A stretch of 10,760 bases of DNA. Origin: DASRTE01 sp035316885. Lineage in GTDB: Bacteria > Actinomycetota > Actinomycetes > Jiangellales > Jiangellaceae. The notes below the pieces were generated by a model. The model saw nothing but the letters and a program-made list of their open reading frames with translations, was not told where the DNA came from and made no database searches. The stretch's first letter is position 1. The number at the start of each line of letters is the position of its first letter. Position numbers and translations under genes: made by a program. Location of the stretch: contig DATHII010000049.1 of NCBI GenBank assembly GCA_035316885.1, forward strand, positions 1 to 10,760. The letters run 5' to 3'. Positions 1-5,677 of the stretch are shown one piece after another.

Positions 1-524
1 GGGCCGATCACCAGGCAGGTCGTGGTGGCGTGCGCGACCAGCCGGCCGCCGCCGTCCACGACCCGAGCCTCCGCGGTGGCCACGGTGCGGCCGACATGGA
101 TCACCGATCCCTCACAGCGGAGGCGACCGGTCTCGGTGGTCACGCGGCGCAGGAAGTTCACCTTCAGCTCGAGTGTCGTGTAGCCGGTGCCGGCGGGCAG
201 CATGGCGTGCACGGCACATCCCATCGCCGAGTCGAGCAGGGTGGCCAGGACGCCCCCGTGGACGCTGCCGATCGGATTGAACTGGAACTCGGCCGGATCC
301 AGCTCGAACACGGCGCGACCGGGCTCGACCTCGACGATCGACATATCGAGCAGCAGCGCGATCGGTGGAGGAGGGACCTCCCCTCCGGCGATCGCCTGCA
401 TGTATTCCAGCCCGCTCATCGACCCGGCGGCGCGCGCCCCGATCAGGGGGTCCTCCCAGGTGACGGTCCGGCGCCTGGCCTCCGGGCCGGTCTCGGGCCC
501 TTGCCGTACCGCTGCCGCCTCCAT
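1..524 (-). CDS. PaaI-type hotdog-fold acyl-CoA thioesterase, partial (3' end beyond window)
   Basis: 174 codons are visible, and the frame is still open at the left edge. The family (PaaI_thioesterase, hotdog fold) hydrolyses acyl-CoA or aryl-CoA thioesters in the cytoplasm, often in aromatic degradation. The diagnostic stretch is residues 83-102: N83-P-I-G-S-V-H89-G-G-V, then L-L-D98-S-A-M-G. The HGG loop and the Asp on the following helix are the usual catalytic elements. Residues 115-126 (YTTLELKVNFLR) are the typical following strand. The first ~50 residues are a poorly conserved lead. The ATG at 524 was chosen because GGGGAGG lies about 5 nt upstream on the minus strand. The gene diverges from the dioxygenase at 611. 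A TAAACT -10-like element (589-584) overlaps the shared operator, so it may belong to the same regulon. The family call is firm; the substrate is unknown. Confidence 0.9.
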   Translation of the reverse strand, partial: MEAAAVRQGPETGPEARRRTVTWEDPLIGARAAGSMSGLEYMQAIAGGEVPPPPIALLLDMSIVEVEPGRAVFELDPAEFQFNPIGSVHGGVLATLLDSAMGCAVHAMLPAGTGYTTLELKVNFLRRVTTETGRLRCEGSVIHVGRTVATAEARVVDGGGRLVAHATTTCLVIG

Positions 525-556
525 CGCTGCCTCCCCAGAAGTGGGTTGCGTGTCAC

Positions 557-586
557 TTGTCCCGGTTCCCCAAAACTGTGTACAGT
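557..586 (+). promoter_or_regulatory. Promoter of the first extradiol dioxygenase gene
   Basis: TTGTCC (557-562), an 18-bp spacer and TACAGT (581-586) form a housekeeping-sigma-like promoter. The -10 lies inside the operator palindrome at 573-588. The predicted start, near 593, leaves a short leader carrying the GGAAGGGAGG site at 595-604. The same layout (-35, N18, TACAGT in the palindrome) recurs at 2392-2421, which supports both calls. Confidence 0.6.
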
Positions 587-588
587 TT
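573..588. promoter_or_regulatory. Palindromic operator, probable GntR/FCD repressor site (copy 1)
   Basis: AAACTGTGTACAGTTT has perfect 7-bp arms (AAACTGT / ACAGTTT) around a 2-bp centre. It overlaps the -10 element of the downstream dioxygenase gene, and a TAAACT on the minus strand that could serve the thioesterase gene. It differs from the copy at 2408-2423 only at the two positions TG versus CA. FCD-type GntR proteins commonly bind short palindromes with a TGTATACA-like core. That the repressor at 1573-2337 binds here is inference. Confidence 0.75.
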
Positions 589-610
589 AGCGGGGGAAGG
601 GAGGTTGCCG

Positions 611-1576
611 GTGATCGAGCTCGAGGATATCGCCTACGTGCGCTCCGGCGTCACGGATCTGCCGGCCGCCGTTCGCTTCGCGACCGACGTCGTGGGGCTT
701 GAGCTGGCGACCTCGGACGAGCAGGGGGTTGCGCACCTTCGGGCCGACGCGCGCCACCATTGCCTGGCTCTGGTCGCGGGGCGGTCCGGGGTCATCGCGT
801 CAGGCTTCACCGTCGCTGACGACGGCGCCCTGGCCGACGCGGAGCGCGAGCTCGAACGTCGTGGGATCGCGGTCCAGCGTCTCGACGCCGCGGCCGCGCG
901 ATCGCGGCGGGTCCGGTCCGGCATCGCCTTCGACGACCCCTTCGGCAACCGGCTCGAGTTGGTGACACATCAAGAGCACCTGGCCCGGCCGGTCGCCTTG
1001 GGGCGTGCGTCGGGGATCACGGAGTTCGGTCACCTGTGCCTCGACGCGCCGGACGTCCACGAGGCCTACCGGTTCTGGTCCGGCACCTTCAACGCGAGGG
1101 TGTCCGACTGGATCGGCGATGCGGCATGCCTCATGCGGATCGACCCCGTGCACCACAAGCTGGCCGTCTTCAAGGGCGACGGGCCGGGGCTGTGCCACAT
1201 GAACTTCCAGGTCGCCTCGATCGACGACGTCTTCCGGAACTGGCACTTCCTGGTCGACCACGACGTCGAGATCGAGATGGGGCCGGGCCGGCACCCGCAG
1301 TCGACAGCCGTTTTCATCTACTTCCTGGGTCCCGAGAGCTTCACCTACGAGTACTCGTTCGGGGTGCGCCGGATCGAGGACGACGCGGCGTGGCGGCCAC
1401 GGACCTTCGACCCGGCCGAGCCAGGGTCGATCGACATGTGGCTCGGGCCGACCTCGCGACCGAGGACGCAGCCGCAGGCGCGCTCCGACGCGCCGGACGG
1501 CGCCGTGCCAGGGGCGCCGTCCGAGAATCCAGCGCGGGTGGCGGCGGCCGTGCTCCCGGCGTCGCTCTCCGGCTAG
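611..1576 (+). CDS. Type I extradiol ring-cleavage dioxygenase (VOC family, BphC-like)
   Basis: 321 aa. Two VOC modules are present: an N-terminal one (about 1-120) and a catalytic one (about 138-255). Against the BphC pattern, the iron ligands are H141 (GHLCLDAP), H196 (CHMNFQV) and E247 (FTYEYSFG). The acid-base residues are H181/H182 (VHHKLAVF), H228 (GPGRHPQ) and Y237 (FIYFLGP). All six positions are filled, so an active Fe(II) enzyme opening a catechol-type ring next to the hydroxyls is likely. GTG 611 is preferred because GGAAGGGAGG lies 6 nt upstream; an earlier in-frame TTG at 557 lies inside the promoter. The family usually ends near residue 283, so the last ~38 residues are a Pro/Ala-rich extension. 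It finishes in PASLSG, encoded by an inverted repeat. The gene is monocistronic, controlled by the operator at 573-588 and convergent with gntR. The ring-cleavage call is good; the substrate is unknown. Confidence 0.88.
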   Translation: MIELEDIAYVRSGVTDLPAAVRFATDVVGLELATSDEQGVAHLRADARHHCLALVAGRSGVIASGFTVADDGALADAERELERRGIAVQRLDAAAARSRRVRSGIAFDDPFGNRLELVTHQEHLARPVALGRASGITEFGHLCLDAPDVHEAYRFWSGTFNARVSDWIGDAACLMRIDPVHHKLAVFKGDGPGLCHMNFQVASIDDVFRNWHFLVDHDVEIEMGPGRHPQSTAVFIYFLGPESFTYEYSFGVRRIEDDAAWRPRTFDPAEPGSIDMWLGPTSRPRTQPQARSDAPDGAVPGAPSENPARVAAAVLPASLSG

Positions 1577-1594
1577 CCCGAGAGCGACGCCGGG
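1555..1594. terminator. Bidirectional terminator: 40-bp inverted repeat shared by two convergent genes
   Basis: The left arm 1555-1569 (CCCGGCGTCGCTCTC) is the exact reverse complement of 1580-1594. The symmetry continues inward, with one C/C mismatch (1570/1579), to the central GGCTAGCC (1571-1578). Either strand can fold into a 15-bp G+C-rich stem. Both flanking genes end in it: the plus-strand stop TAG is 1574-1576, and the minus-strand stop is the complement of 1573-1575. No T-tract follows, which is common for actinomycete terminators. Read in either direction the repeat encodes the same C-terminal residues, PASLSG. Confidence 0.85.
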
Positions 1595-2337
1595 TCGGCG
1601 CCCTCGGCGAGGGCGACGGCTTGCGGGACGGCCCGCGGCCGGTAGTCCGGCGCGCAGTCCGAGAGCACCCGCAGCGCTGTGCGGGCGAGGTGGTGGGCGA
1701 GCCCGGAGAGGGCCGCGCGGTCATCCCCGGCCGCGAGGGCGTCCAGGATGGCCGCGTGCTCGGCGTCGCCCGCGGTCTGCCAGTCGGCCGGCTCGGACTG
1801 CTGGTAGATCCGGATGTAGCGCACGCTGCGGTCCTCGAGCGACTGCAGCGTGCCCAGGAGCGGCTCGCCCGCCCCGGCCGTGATCACCCGGTGATAGGCG
1901 TGGTGCGCCTCGAACCACCCGGGAAAGTCCCCGATCCGCGCGGCCCGGCGCATCGCGGTGAGCAGCCGGCTCGCCTCCCGGCGCTGCCGTGAGCCGATGG
2001 ACCCCAGGGTCATCGACAGCGCGAGCGTTTCGAGCAGGATGCGGCAGGCGTAGTCGGCGTCCAGCTCGACCGGGTCGAGGTCGGCCACCCGCATCCGCTG
2101 GTTCGGCTCGAACTCGACGTAGCCCTCCTCCTGGAGCATCCGCAGCACCTCGCGCAGCGGCGTCCGGCTCACGCCGAGCTGCTCGGCGAGCGCCACCTGC
2201 GACAGCTTCGTGCCCGGCGGGAGGCGACCGTCGAGAATGCATTCGCGCAGGTAGGTGTGCAGGCGCGGGATGGCCTGCCTGGCCTCGGGGAGGTCGACGC
2301 GCTCGATCCCGGGGATGGGGGCTGCCGAGGGTGCCAT
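1573..2337 (-). CDS. GntR-family transcriptional repressor, FCD subfamily
   Basis: 254 aa, a usual length for FadR/FCD regulators. Residues 22-87 form the winged helix-turn-helix; LSQVALAEQLGVSRTPLREV (45-64) is the classic GntR recognition segment. The rest is an all-helical FCD ligand-binding domain, with His residues at the places that commonly bind a metal (HHAYHRVI, EHAAILDAL and LAHHL). Such proteins usually repress catabolic genes until a pathway metabolite binds. The ATG at 2337 lacks a ribosome binding site, but a TACAAT -10 element (2349-2344) ends 6 bp before it, suggesting a leaderless transcript. Operator-like sites at 2345-2354 and 2363-2378 imply autoregulation. Matching sites occur at three other promoters here. 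Its tail is encoded by the inverted repeat shared with the convergent dioxygenase gene. The family is certain; the target sites are inferred. Confidence 0.93.
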   Translation of the reverse strand: MAPSAAPIPGIERVDLPEARQAIPRLHTYLRECILDGRLPPGTKLSQVALAEQLGVSRTPLREVLRMLQEEGYVEFEPNQRMRVADLDPVELDADYACRILLETLALSMTLGSIGSRQRREASRLLTAMRRAARIGDFPGWFEAHHAYHRVITAGAGEPLLGTLQSLEDRSVRYIRIYQQSEPADWQTAGDAEHAAILDALAAGDDRAALSGLAHHLARTALRVLSDCAPDYRPRAVPQAVALAEGADPASLSG

Positions 2338-2343
2338 CTACGC

Positions 2344-2354
2344 ATTGTATGCAA
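2344..2354 (-). promoter_or_regulatory. Leaderless -10 element and overlapping operator-like site of gntR
   Basis: On the minus strand TACAAT (2349-2344) ends 6 bp before the repressor's ATG, the usual spacing for leaderless transcription. It is embedded in TTGCATACAA (2354-2345), which contains the TGCATACA core of the other operators. A -35 box is not evident. The core centre lies 21 bp, two helical turns, from the next core (2367-2374), a spacing that would suit cooperative binding. Confidence 0.5.
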
Positions 2355-2362
2355 ACGGACCT

Positions 2363-2378
2363 CAACTGCATACACATC
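2363..2378. promoter_or_regulatory. Weaker operator-like site (copy 2)
   Basis: CAACTGCATACACATC matches the copy at 2408-2423 at 12 of 16 positions. The left half and TGCATACA core are intact and the right arm is degraded. It lies between gntR and the seven-gene operon, upstream of both promoters. Confidence 0.5.
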
Positions 2379-2391
2379 TTGGCCGAAAGTC

Positions 2392-2421
2392 TTGACGCCG
2401 GCGAGCCAAACTGCATACAGT
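2392..2421 (+). promoter_or_regulatory. Promoter of the seven-gene catabolic operon
   Basis: TTGACG (2392-2397), an 18-bp spacer and TACAGT (2416-2421) make a good housekeeping promoter. The -10 lies within the palindrome at 2408-2423. A start near 2428 would give a leader of about 20 nt containing GAGGAGG (2436-2442), 6 nt before the ATG at 2449. Confidence 0.65.
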
Positions 2422-2423
2422 TT
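2408..2423. promoter_or_regulatory. Palindromic operator (copy 3), operon promoter
   Basis: AAACTGCATACAGTTT has perfect 6-bp arms (AAACTG / CAGTTT). It covers the -10 element of the operon starting at 2449, so a bound repressor should block transcription. It differs at two central positions from copy 1 at 573-588 and at two positions from copy 4 at 9007-9022. Confidence 0.75.
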
Positions 2424-2448
2424 GAGGCGAGGTGTGAGGAGGTGCCCG

Positions 2449-2814
2449 ATGCCTGTCGAACGCTCGGCGATGCTCGACGCGCAACTCTGGGTCGTCCGGT
2501 GGAGCCCCCGCGATGGGGTCACGGCGGCGGACGTCGAGGCCGCCAGCGATGCCCACCTGGAATGGATGCTGGGGCTGGAGGCCGCCGGGCACGTCGTCGC
2601 CTCCGGCCCGCTGACCTCGGGGCCGGGCGCCACGCCGGGCGCCGGCCTCACGGTGCTCAGGGCGTCCACGGAGCAGGAGGCCGCCGCGCTCGCGGCCAAG
2701 GACCCGTTCGTCGCCAAGGGGCTGCGCACGTTCGACGTCCTTGGCTGGCGTGTCATGGAGGGCGCGCTCACCGTACGGGTCTCGTTCGGCACGACGACCT
2801 ACCGGATCAGCTGA
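2449..2814 (+). CDS. YciI-like protein
   Basis: 121 aa, the usual length of YCII-related (dimeric alpha/beta-barrel) proteins. The hallmarks are A35-H36-L-E-W at the start of the first helix, then AAGHVVASGPL (46-55), and AAKDPFVAKGL with D85. The conserved His and Asp of the family are therefore both present. Members of this fold act as small enzymes on aromatic or halogenated compounds (muconolactone isomerase, EthD and chlorohydroquinone dehydrochlorinase-like relatives), but YciI itself has no settled reaction. The ATG is fixed by GAGGAGG 6 nt upstream. It is the first gene of the operon and lies directly behind the operator-controlled promoter. A role in isomerising or dehydrating a pathway intermediate is plausible but unproven. 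Confidence 0.82.
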   Translation: MPVERSAMLDAQLWVVRWSPRDGVTAADVEAASDAHLEWMLGLEAAGHVVASGPLTSGPGATPGAGLTVLRASTEQEAAALAAKDPFVAKGLRTFDVLGWRVMEGALTVRVSFGTTTYRIS

Positions 2815-2845
2815 TGGCCGCGGGCCGGCCGGAGGGAGGCGGACG

Positions 2846-3742
2846 ATGACGACCGTCGGGGTCATCGGGCTCGGCAAGATGGGCCTGCCCATCGCCCAGA
2901 ACCTCATGGACCGTGGCTTGGCGGTGGTGGGCTACCGGCGCTCGGGCACTGGCGAGCTGGCCGCCCTCGGCGGCACCGGTGCGCAATCACCGGCCGAGGT
3001 GGCGTCCGCCAGCGACGTCCTGCTGTCGATCCTGCCGGACGTCGCGGCGCTGCGGGAGGTCCTCCTCGGCCCGCACGGCACCATGACCAAGCTGCGCCCG
3101 GGCACGGTCCACGTGGAGATGAGCACGCTCGACGTCGCCGAGAAGGCGGCGCTGCGCGACCGCGTCCGGACCGCCGGCGGCGACCTCCTCGACTGCCCGA
3201 TCAGCGGCACGCCGGCCATGGTCCGGCCCCGTGCGGCCACGACCTTCGTCTCGGGGGAGGAGGCGAGCGTGGACGCCGTCCGCGAGGTGCTCGACGCGAT
3301 CTCCGGGCCGTGGGTCTACACGGGCGCCTTCGGCACCGCGGCACGCCTCAAGTACGTCGCCAACCTCCTTGTCGCGGTGCACACCGTCGCGACCGCGGAG
3401 GCGATGCTGCTGGCCCGCCGCAGCGGCCTTGACCTCGAGCTCGTCCAGCGCACCCTCGACGACTCGATCGCGTCGTCGGCGATCTGGCGGCGCCGCGGCC
3501 CGCTCGTCCGGGAGCGGCGCTGGACGCCCGCGCCCGGGCCGATCGCGACGCTCCACCACATCCTCGAGCAGATCGAGGACCAGGCCGGGGCGATCGGGAC
3601 CGCGCTGCCCCTCTTCGCCGTCGCCAAGCAGCTGTACGACAGGGCGCTCGCCGACGGCTGGGGAGAGCTCGACATCGCCGCCGTTCACGACGTCCTGTCG
3701 GGCCAGAGCCCGGGGTCCGCCGAGCCCGGGAGCGCCTCGTGA
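2846..3742 (+). CDS. Beta-hydroxyacid dehydrogenase-like NAD(P)-binding protein (3-hydroxyisobutyrate dehydrogenase family)
   Basis: 298 aa, the normal family length. Residues 4-13 (VGVIGLGKMG) are the Rossmann dinucleotide site. DCPISG (116-121) corresponds to the substrate-binding DAPVSGG motif, and K169 in GTAARLKYVAN is the catalytic lysine. The second, all-helical domain follows. The usual K-D-L motif near residue 237 reads H-I-L, so cofactor or substrate contacts differ from the canonical enzymes. The family oxidises beta-hydroxyacids or reduces aldehyde acids and imines. The ATG at 2846 has GGAGGGAGG upstream. The stop overlaps the next start (GTGA, 3739-3742), indicating translational coupling. 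In this operon it may oxidise or reduce a ring-cleavage fragment; imine reduction is an alternative given the altered motif. Confidence 0.85.
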   Translation: MTTVGVIGLGKMGLPIAQNLMDRGLAVVGYRRSGTGELAALGGTGAQSPAEVASASDVLLSILPDVAALREVLLGPHGTMTKLRPGTVHVEMSTLDVAEKAALRDRVRTAGGDLLDCPISGTPAMVRPRAATTFVSGEEASVDAVREVLDAISGPWVYTGAFGTAARLKYVANLLVAVHTVATAEAMLLARRSGLDLELVQRTLDDSIASSAIWRRRGPLVRERRWTPAPGPIATLHHILEQIEDQAGAIGTALPLFAVAKQLYDRALADGWGELDIAAVHDVLSGQSPGSAEPGSAS

Positions 3743-4686
3743 CCCCATGGTCCCTGGTTACCGTCGTCGCCGACGACGAGCCGTTCGTCGCCGCCCGGGT
3801 GGGCGACGGGAGCCTGCGGGAGGTGCCCGCGCTCAAGCGGTGGGCGAGCCTCACCGAGCTCGTCGACGGCTGGCCGGCGGCCGCCGAGGTGCTCGGCGCG
3901 ATGGACGTCGAAGCCGCAGCCCCGCTCGTCGGCGTCCGGCTGCTCGCGCCGCTGCGCTACCCGCGCAAGGTGATCTGCGCCGGCGTCAACTACCGGCGGC
4001 ACATCGCGGAGATGGGCATCGAACCGCCGTCGGCGGACTGGACGCCGTTCTTCTTCCTCAAGCCGCCCACCACGACCGTCGTCGGTCCGTTCGACGACGT
4101 CCCCGTCGACGGCCCGGAGGCGGCGCGGCTGGACTGGGAGGCCGAGCTCGCCGTCGTCATCGGCGTCGGCGGCCGGGACATCCCGCGCGAGCGGGCCCTC
4201 GCCCACGTCGCGGGATACTGCGTTTCGAACGACATCACGGCGCGCGGGTACCACCGTCGGGCGAGCGTGCCCGCACCCCCGTTCCGCTACGACTGGTTCG
4301 CCTCGAAGGCCCGCGACGGTTCGCTGCCGCTCGGCCCTGGCCTGACCCCGGCCTGGCTCGTCCCGGACCCCCAGAATCTACGAATTCGCCTGTGGGTCAA
4401 CGACCAGCTCCGGCAGGACGGGAGCACCGCGGACATGATCTGCGACATCCCGGCGCTCGTCGCCGCCGCGAGCCTTGCCGTGACCCTGGAGCCGGGTGAC
4501 GTCATCTCGACCGGGACGCCGGCCGGGGTTGGCGCCGGCCGAGGTGTGTCCCTGCGGCCCGGGGACGTGGTCCGTACCGAGATCGAGCACCTCGGCGTCC
4601 TGGTCAACCGCATCGTCGCCGCCGACCCGCCGGTGCACGCGCACCGCCCGTCAAACCCACCCCGCTCGCGCCTGGAGGAGCCATGA
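3739..4686 (+). CDS. Fumarylacetoacetate hydrolase family protein
   Basis: 315 aa. A short N-terminal domain (1-68) precedes the FAH fold. Family signatures are VICAGVNYRRHIAEMG (78-93), FFFLKPPTT (104-112), metal ligands E134 and E136 in DWEAELAVVIG, D165 in SNDITAR, K190 in FASKARDGSLPLGP, and VISTGTPAGVG near the end. The magnesium site is complete. The family breaks C-C bonds of acylpyruvates or isomerises or decarboxylates products such as 2-hydroxyhepta-2,4-diene-1,7-dioate, steps that follow meta-cleavage. The GTG start overlaps the upstream stop by 4 bp and the stop overlaps the next ATG by 4 bp, so it is tightly coupled on both sides. It probably acts after the dioxygenase and C-C hydrolase; which FAH reaction it performs cannot be read from sequence. 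Confidence 0.92.
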   Translation: MTPWSLVTVVADDEPFVAARVGDGSLREVPALKRWASLTELVDGWPAAAEVLGAMDVEAAAPLVGVRLLAPLRYPRKVICAGVNYRRHIAEMGIEPPSADWTPFFFLKPPTTTVVGPFDDVPVDGPEAARLDWEAELAVVIGVGGRDIPRERALAHVAGYCVSNDITARGYHRRASVPAPPFRYDWFASKARDGSLPLGPGLTPAWLVPDPQNLRIRLWVNDQLRQDGSTADMICDIPALVAAASLAVTLEPGDVISTGTPAGVGAGRGVSLRPGDVVRTEIEHLGVLVNRIVAADPPVHAHRPSNPPRSRLEEP

Positions 4687-5144
4687 TCTTCGTCAGTCAC
4701 GCGCTGTCCGTCAACGAAGACGGCCAGCCGCACCTGGACCGCGCGGCCGTGTGGGCCGGCCTCCTGCTCAAGGCGGACAACGCCTTGCCGTTCGTCCCCG
4801 CCATGACGCGGTGCGACATCGTGGAGCGGCACGGACCGGCCAGCTTCGACCGCGATATCGAGTTCCGCGGGCAGCAGTTCCGAGAGCGCATCACCCTCGA
4901 GGAGCCTCACCGCGTCGTCTTCACCCGCATCTCGGGACCCGTCCTGGGCACGATCGCCAACGAGGTCGAGGGCCCCGACGATGCTCTCCAATTGCGCTTC
5001 AGCTTCGCCCTGGTCGTCGCCGGCGTTCGGGGCGGCTCGCAGGCTGAGCGCGAGTACGCCGAGGGGATGACGGCGGACTACCTCAAGGCCGTCGCCGCCA
5101 CGCTCGACGCGATGCGCCGCATCGCCCGCGGCGAGGCGGCCTGA
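4683..5144 (+). CDS. DUF1857 / AtaL-like SRPBCC-fold protein
   Basis: 153 aa, matching the AtaL-like (DUF1857) branch of the SRPBCC/START superfamily in full length. Recognisable elements are the opening VSHALSVN, then L-D-R-A-A-V-W-A-G-L-L-L-K-A (18-31), FVPAM, FDRDIEFRGQQFRERITL, and RVVFTRISGPVLGTIANEVE. The fold is a hydrophobic ligand-binding cavity. Members appear in secondary-metabolite and catabolic clusters, without a well-established reaction. It may bind or cyclise/isomerise an aromatic intermediate. The ATGA overlap with the FAH gene (4683-4686) and GGAGGAG at 4674-4680 support coupled translation. The family is recognised confidently; the function is open. Confidence 0.82.
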   Translation: MIFVSHALSVNEDGQPHLDRAAVWAGLLLKADNALPFVPAMTRCDIVERHGPASFDRDIEFRGQQFRERITLEEPHRVVFTRISGPVLGTIANEVEGPDDALQLRFSFALVVAGVRGGSQAEREYAEGMTADYLKAVAATLDAMRRIARGEAA

Positions 5145-5229
5145 CAACCCGCCCAGCCGCAGGTCGTCACGACCCCTACCACCGTCCCTGGTCCCGCCGG
5201 CCCACATCCAGACCCTCAGAGGAGGAAGC

Positions 5230-5637
5230 ATGTCCACCTGGATCGACGACTACTACGCCGACGTCGACGCCATGCGCCTGGAGGCGTACGTCGAGCGGCA
5301 CAGCGACGACGCGGCCGTCGTGTTCGGCAACAACCCGCCGGCCGTGGGCAAGGAGGCGATCGGCGCGACGATCGGCGGCTTCTGGTCGATGATCGGCGGT
5401 CTGCGTCACGAGCGGCGCAACCTCTGGTTCGTCAACGACGGCGACACCGCGGTGCTCGAGGTCGTCACCCACTACACGACCAAGGGTGGCGCAGCGGTCG
5501 CGGTGCCCTGCGTCTCCCTGCTCGACCGCAACGCCGACGGCAAGGTCACCTCTCTGCGTGTCCACATCGACCTGGCCCCGCTGTTCGAGCAGATCGGCGC
5601 CGAGCAGCGTGGGCAGCCTGAGGCGGTGACCGCCTGA
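5230..5637 (+). CDS. SnoaL/NTF2-like protein
   Basis: 135 aa, an alpha+beta barrel of the NTF2 superfamily. It opens with the helical W-I-D-D-Y-Y-A-D-V-D-A-M-R-L-E and continues HSDDAAVVFGNNPPAVGKEAI, the usual signature in which polar residues face the pocket. Later strands are AVLEVVTHYTTKGG and SLRVHIDLAPLF. SnoaL-like proteins include polyketide cyclases, ketosteroid isomerases and hydratases, so an isomerase or hydratase role on a ring-derived intermediate is possible; no catalytic residue can be assigned securely. The start is fixed by GGAGGA 3 nt upstream. It lies 85 bp after the previous gene and 40 bp before the next, same strand, probably the same transcript. Confidence 0.78.
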   Translation: MSTWIDDYYADVDAMRLEAYVERHSDDAAVVFGNNPPAVGKEAIGATIGGFWSMIGGLRHERRNLWFVNDGDTAVLEVVTHYTTKGGAAVAVPCVSLLDRNADGKVTSLRVHIDLAPLFEQIGAEQRGQPEAVTA

Positions 5638-5677
5638 GCGGGACAACCCCCGCCAATAACCCGGGAGGCAGCGTCAC

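Noticed and set aside
30..590. 186-codon plus-strand frame over the thioesterase gene
   Set aside because: Low-complexity translation; the opposite strand encodes a clear PaaI hotdog protein.
557..610. In-frame TTG start at 557 for the first dioxygenase
   Set aside because: It lies in the -35 hexamer and the segment spans the operator and the ribosome binding site; GTG 611 fits the family start.
3231..4499. 422-codon plus-strand frame across the dehydrogenase and FAH genes
   Set aside because: Arg/Ser/Pro-rich translation typical of a wrong frame in G+C-rich DNA; both real genes have intact motifs there.
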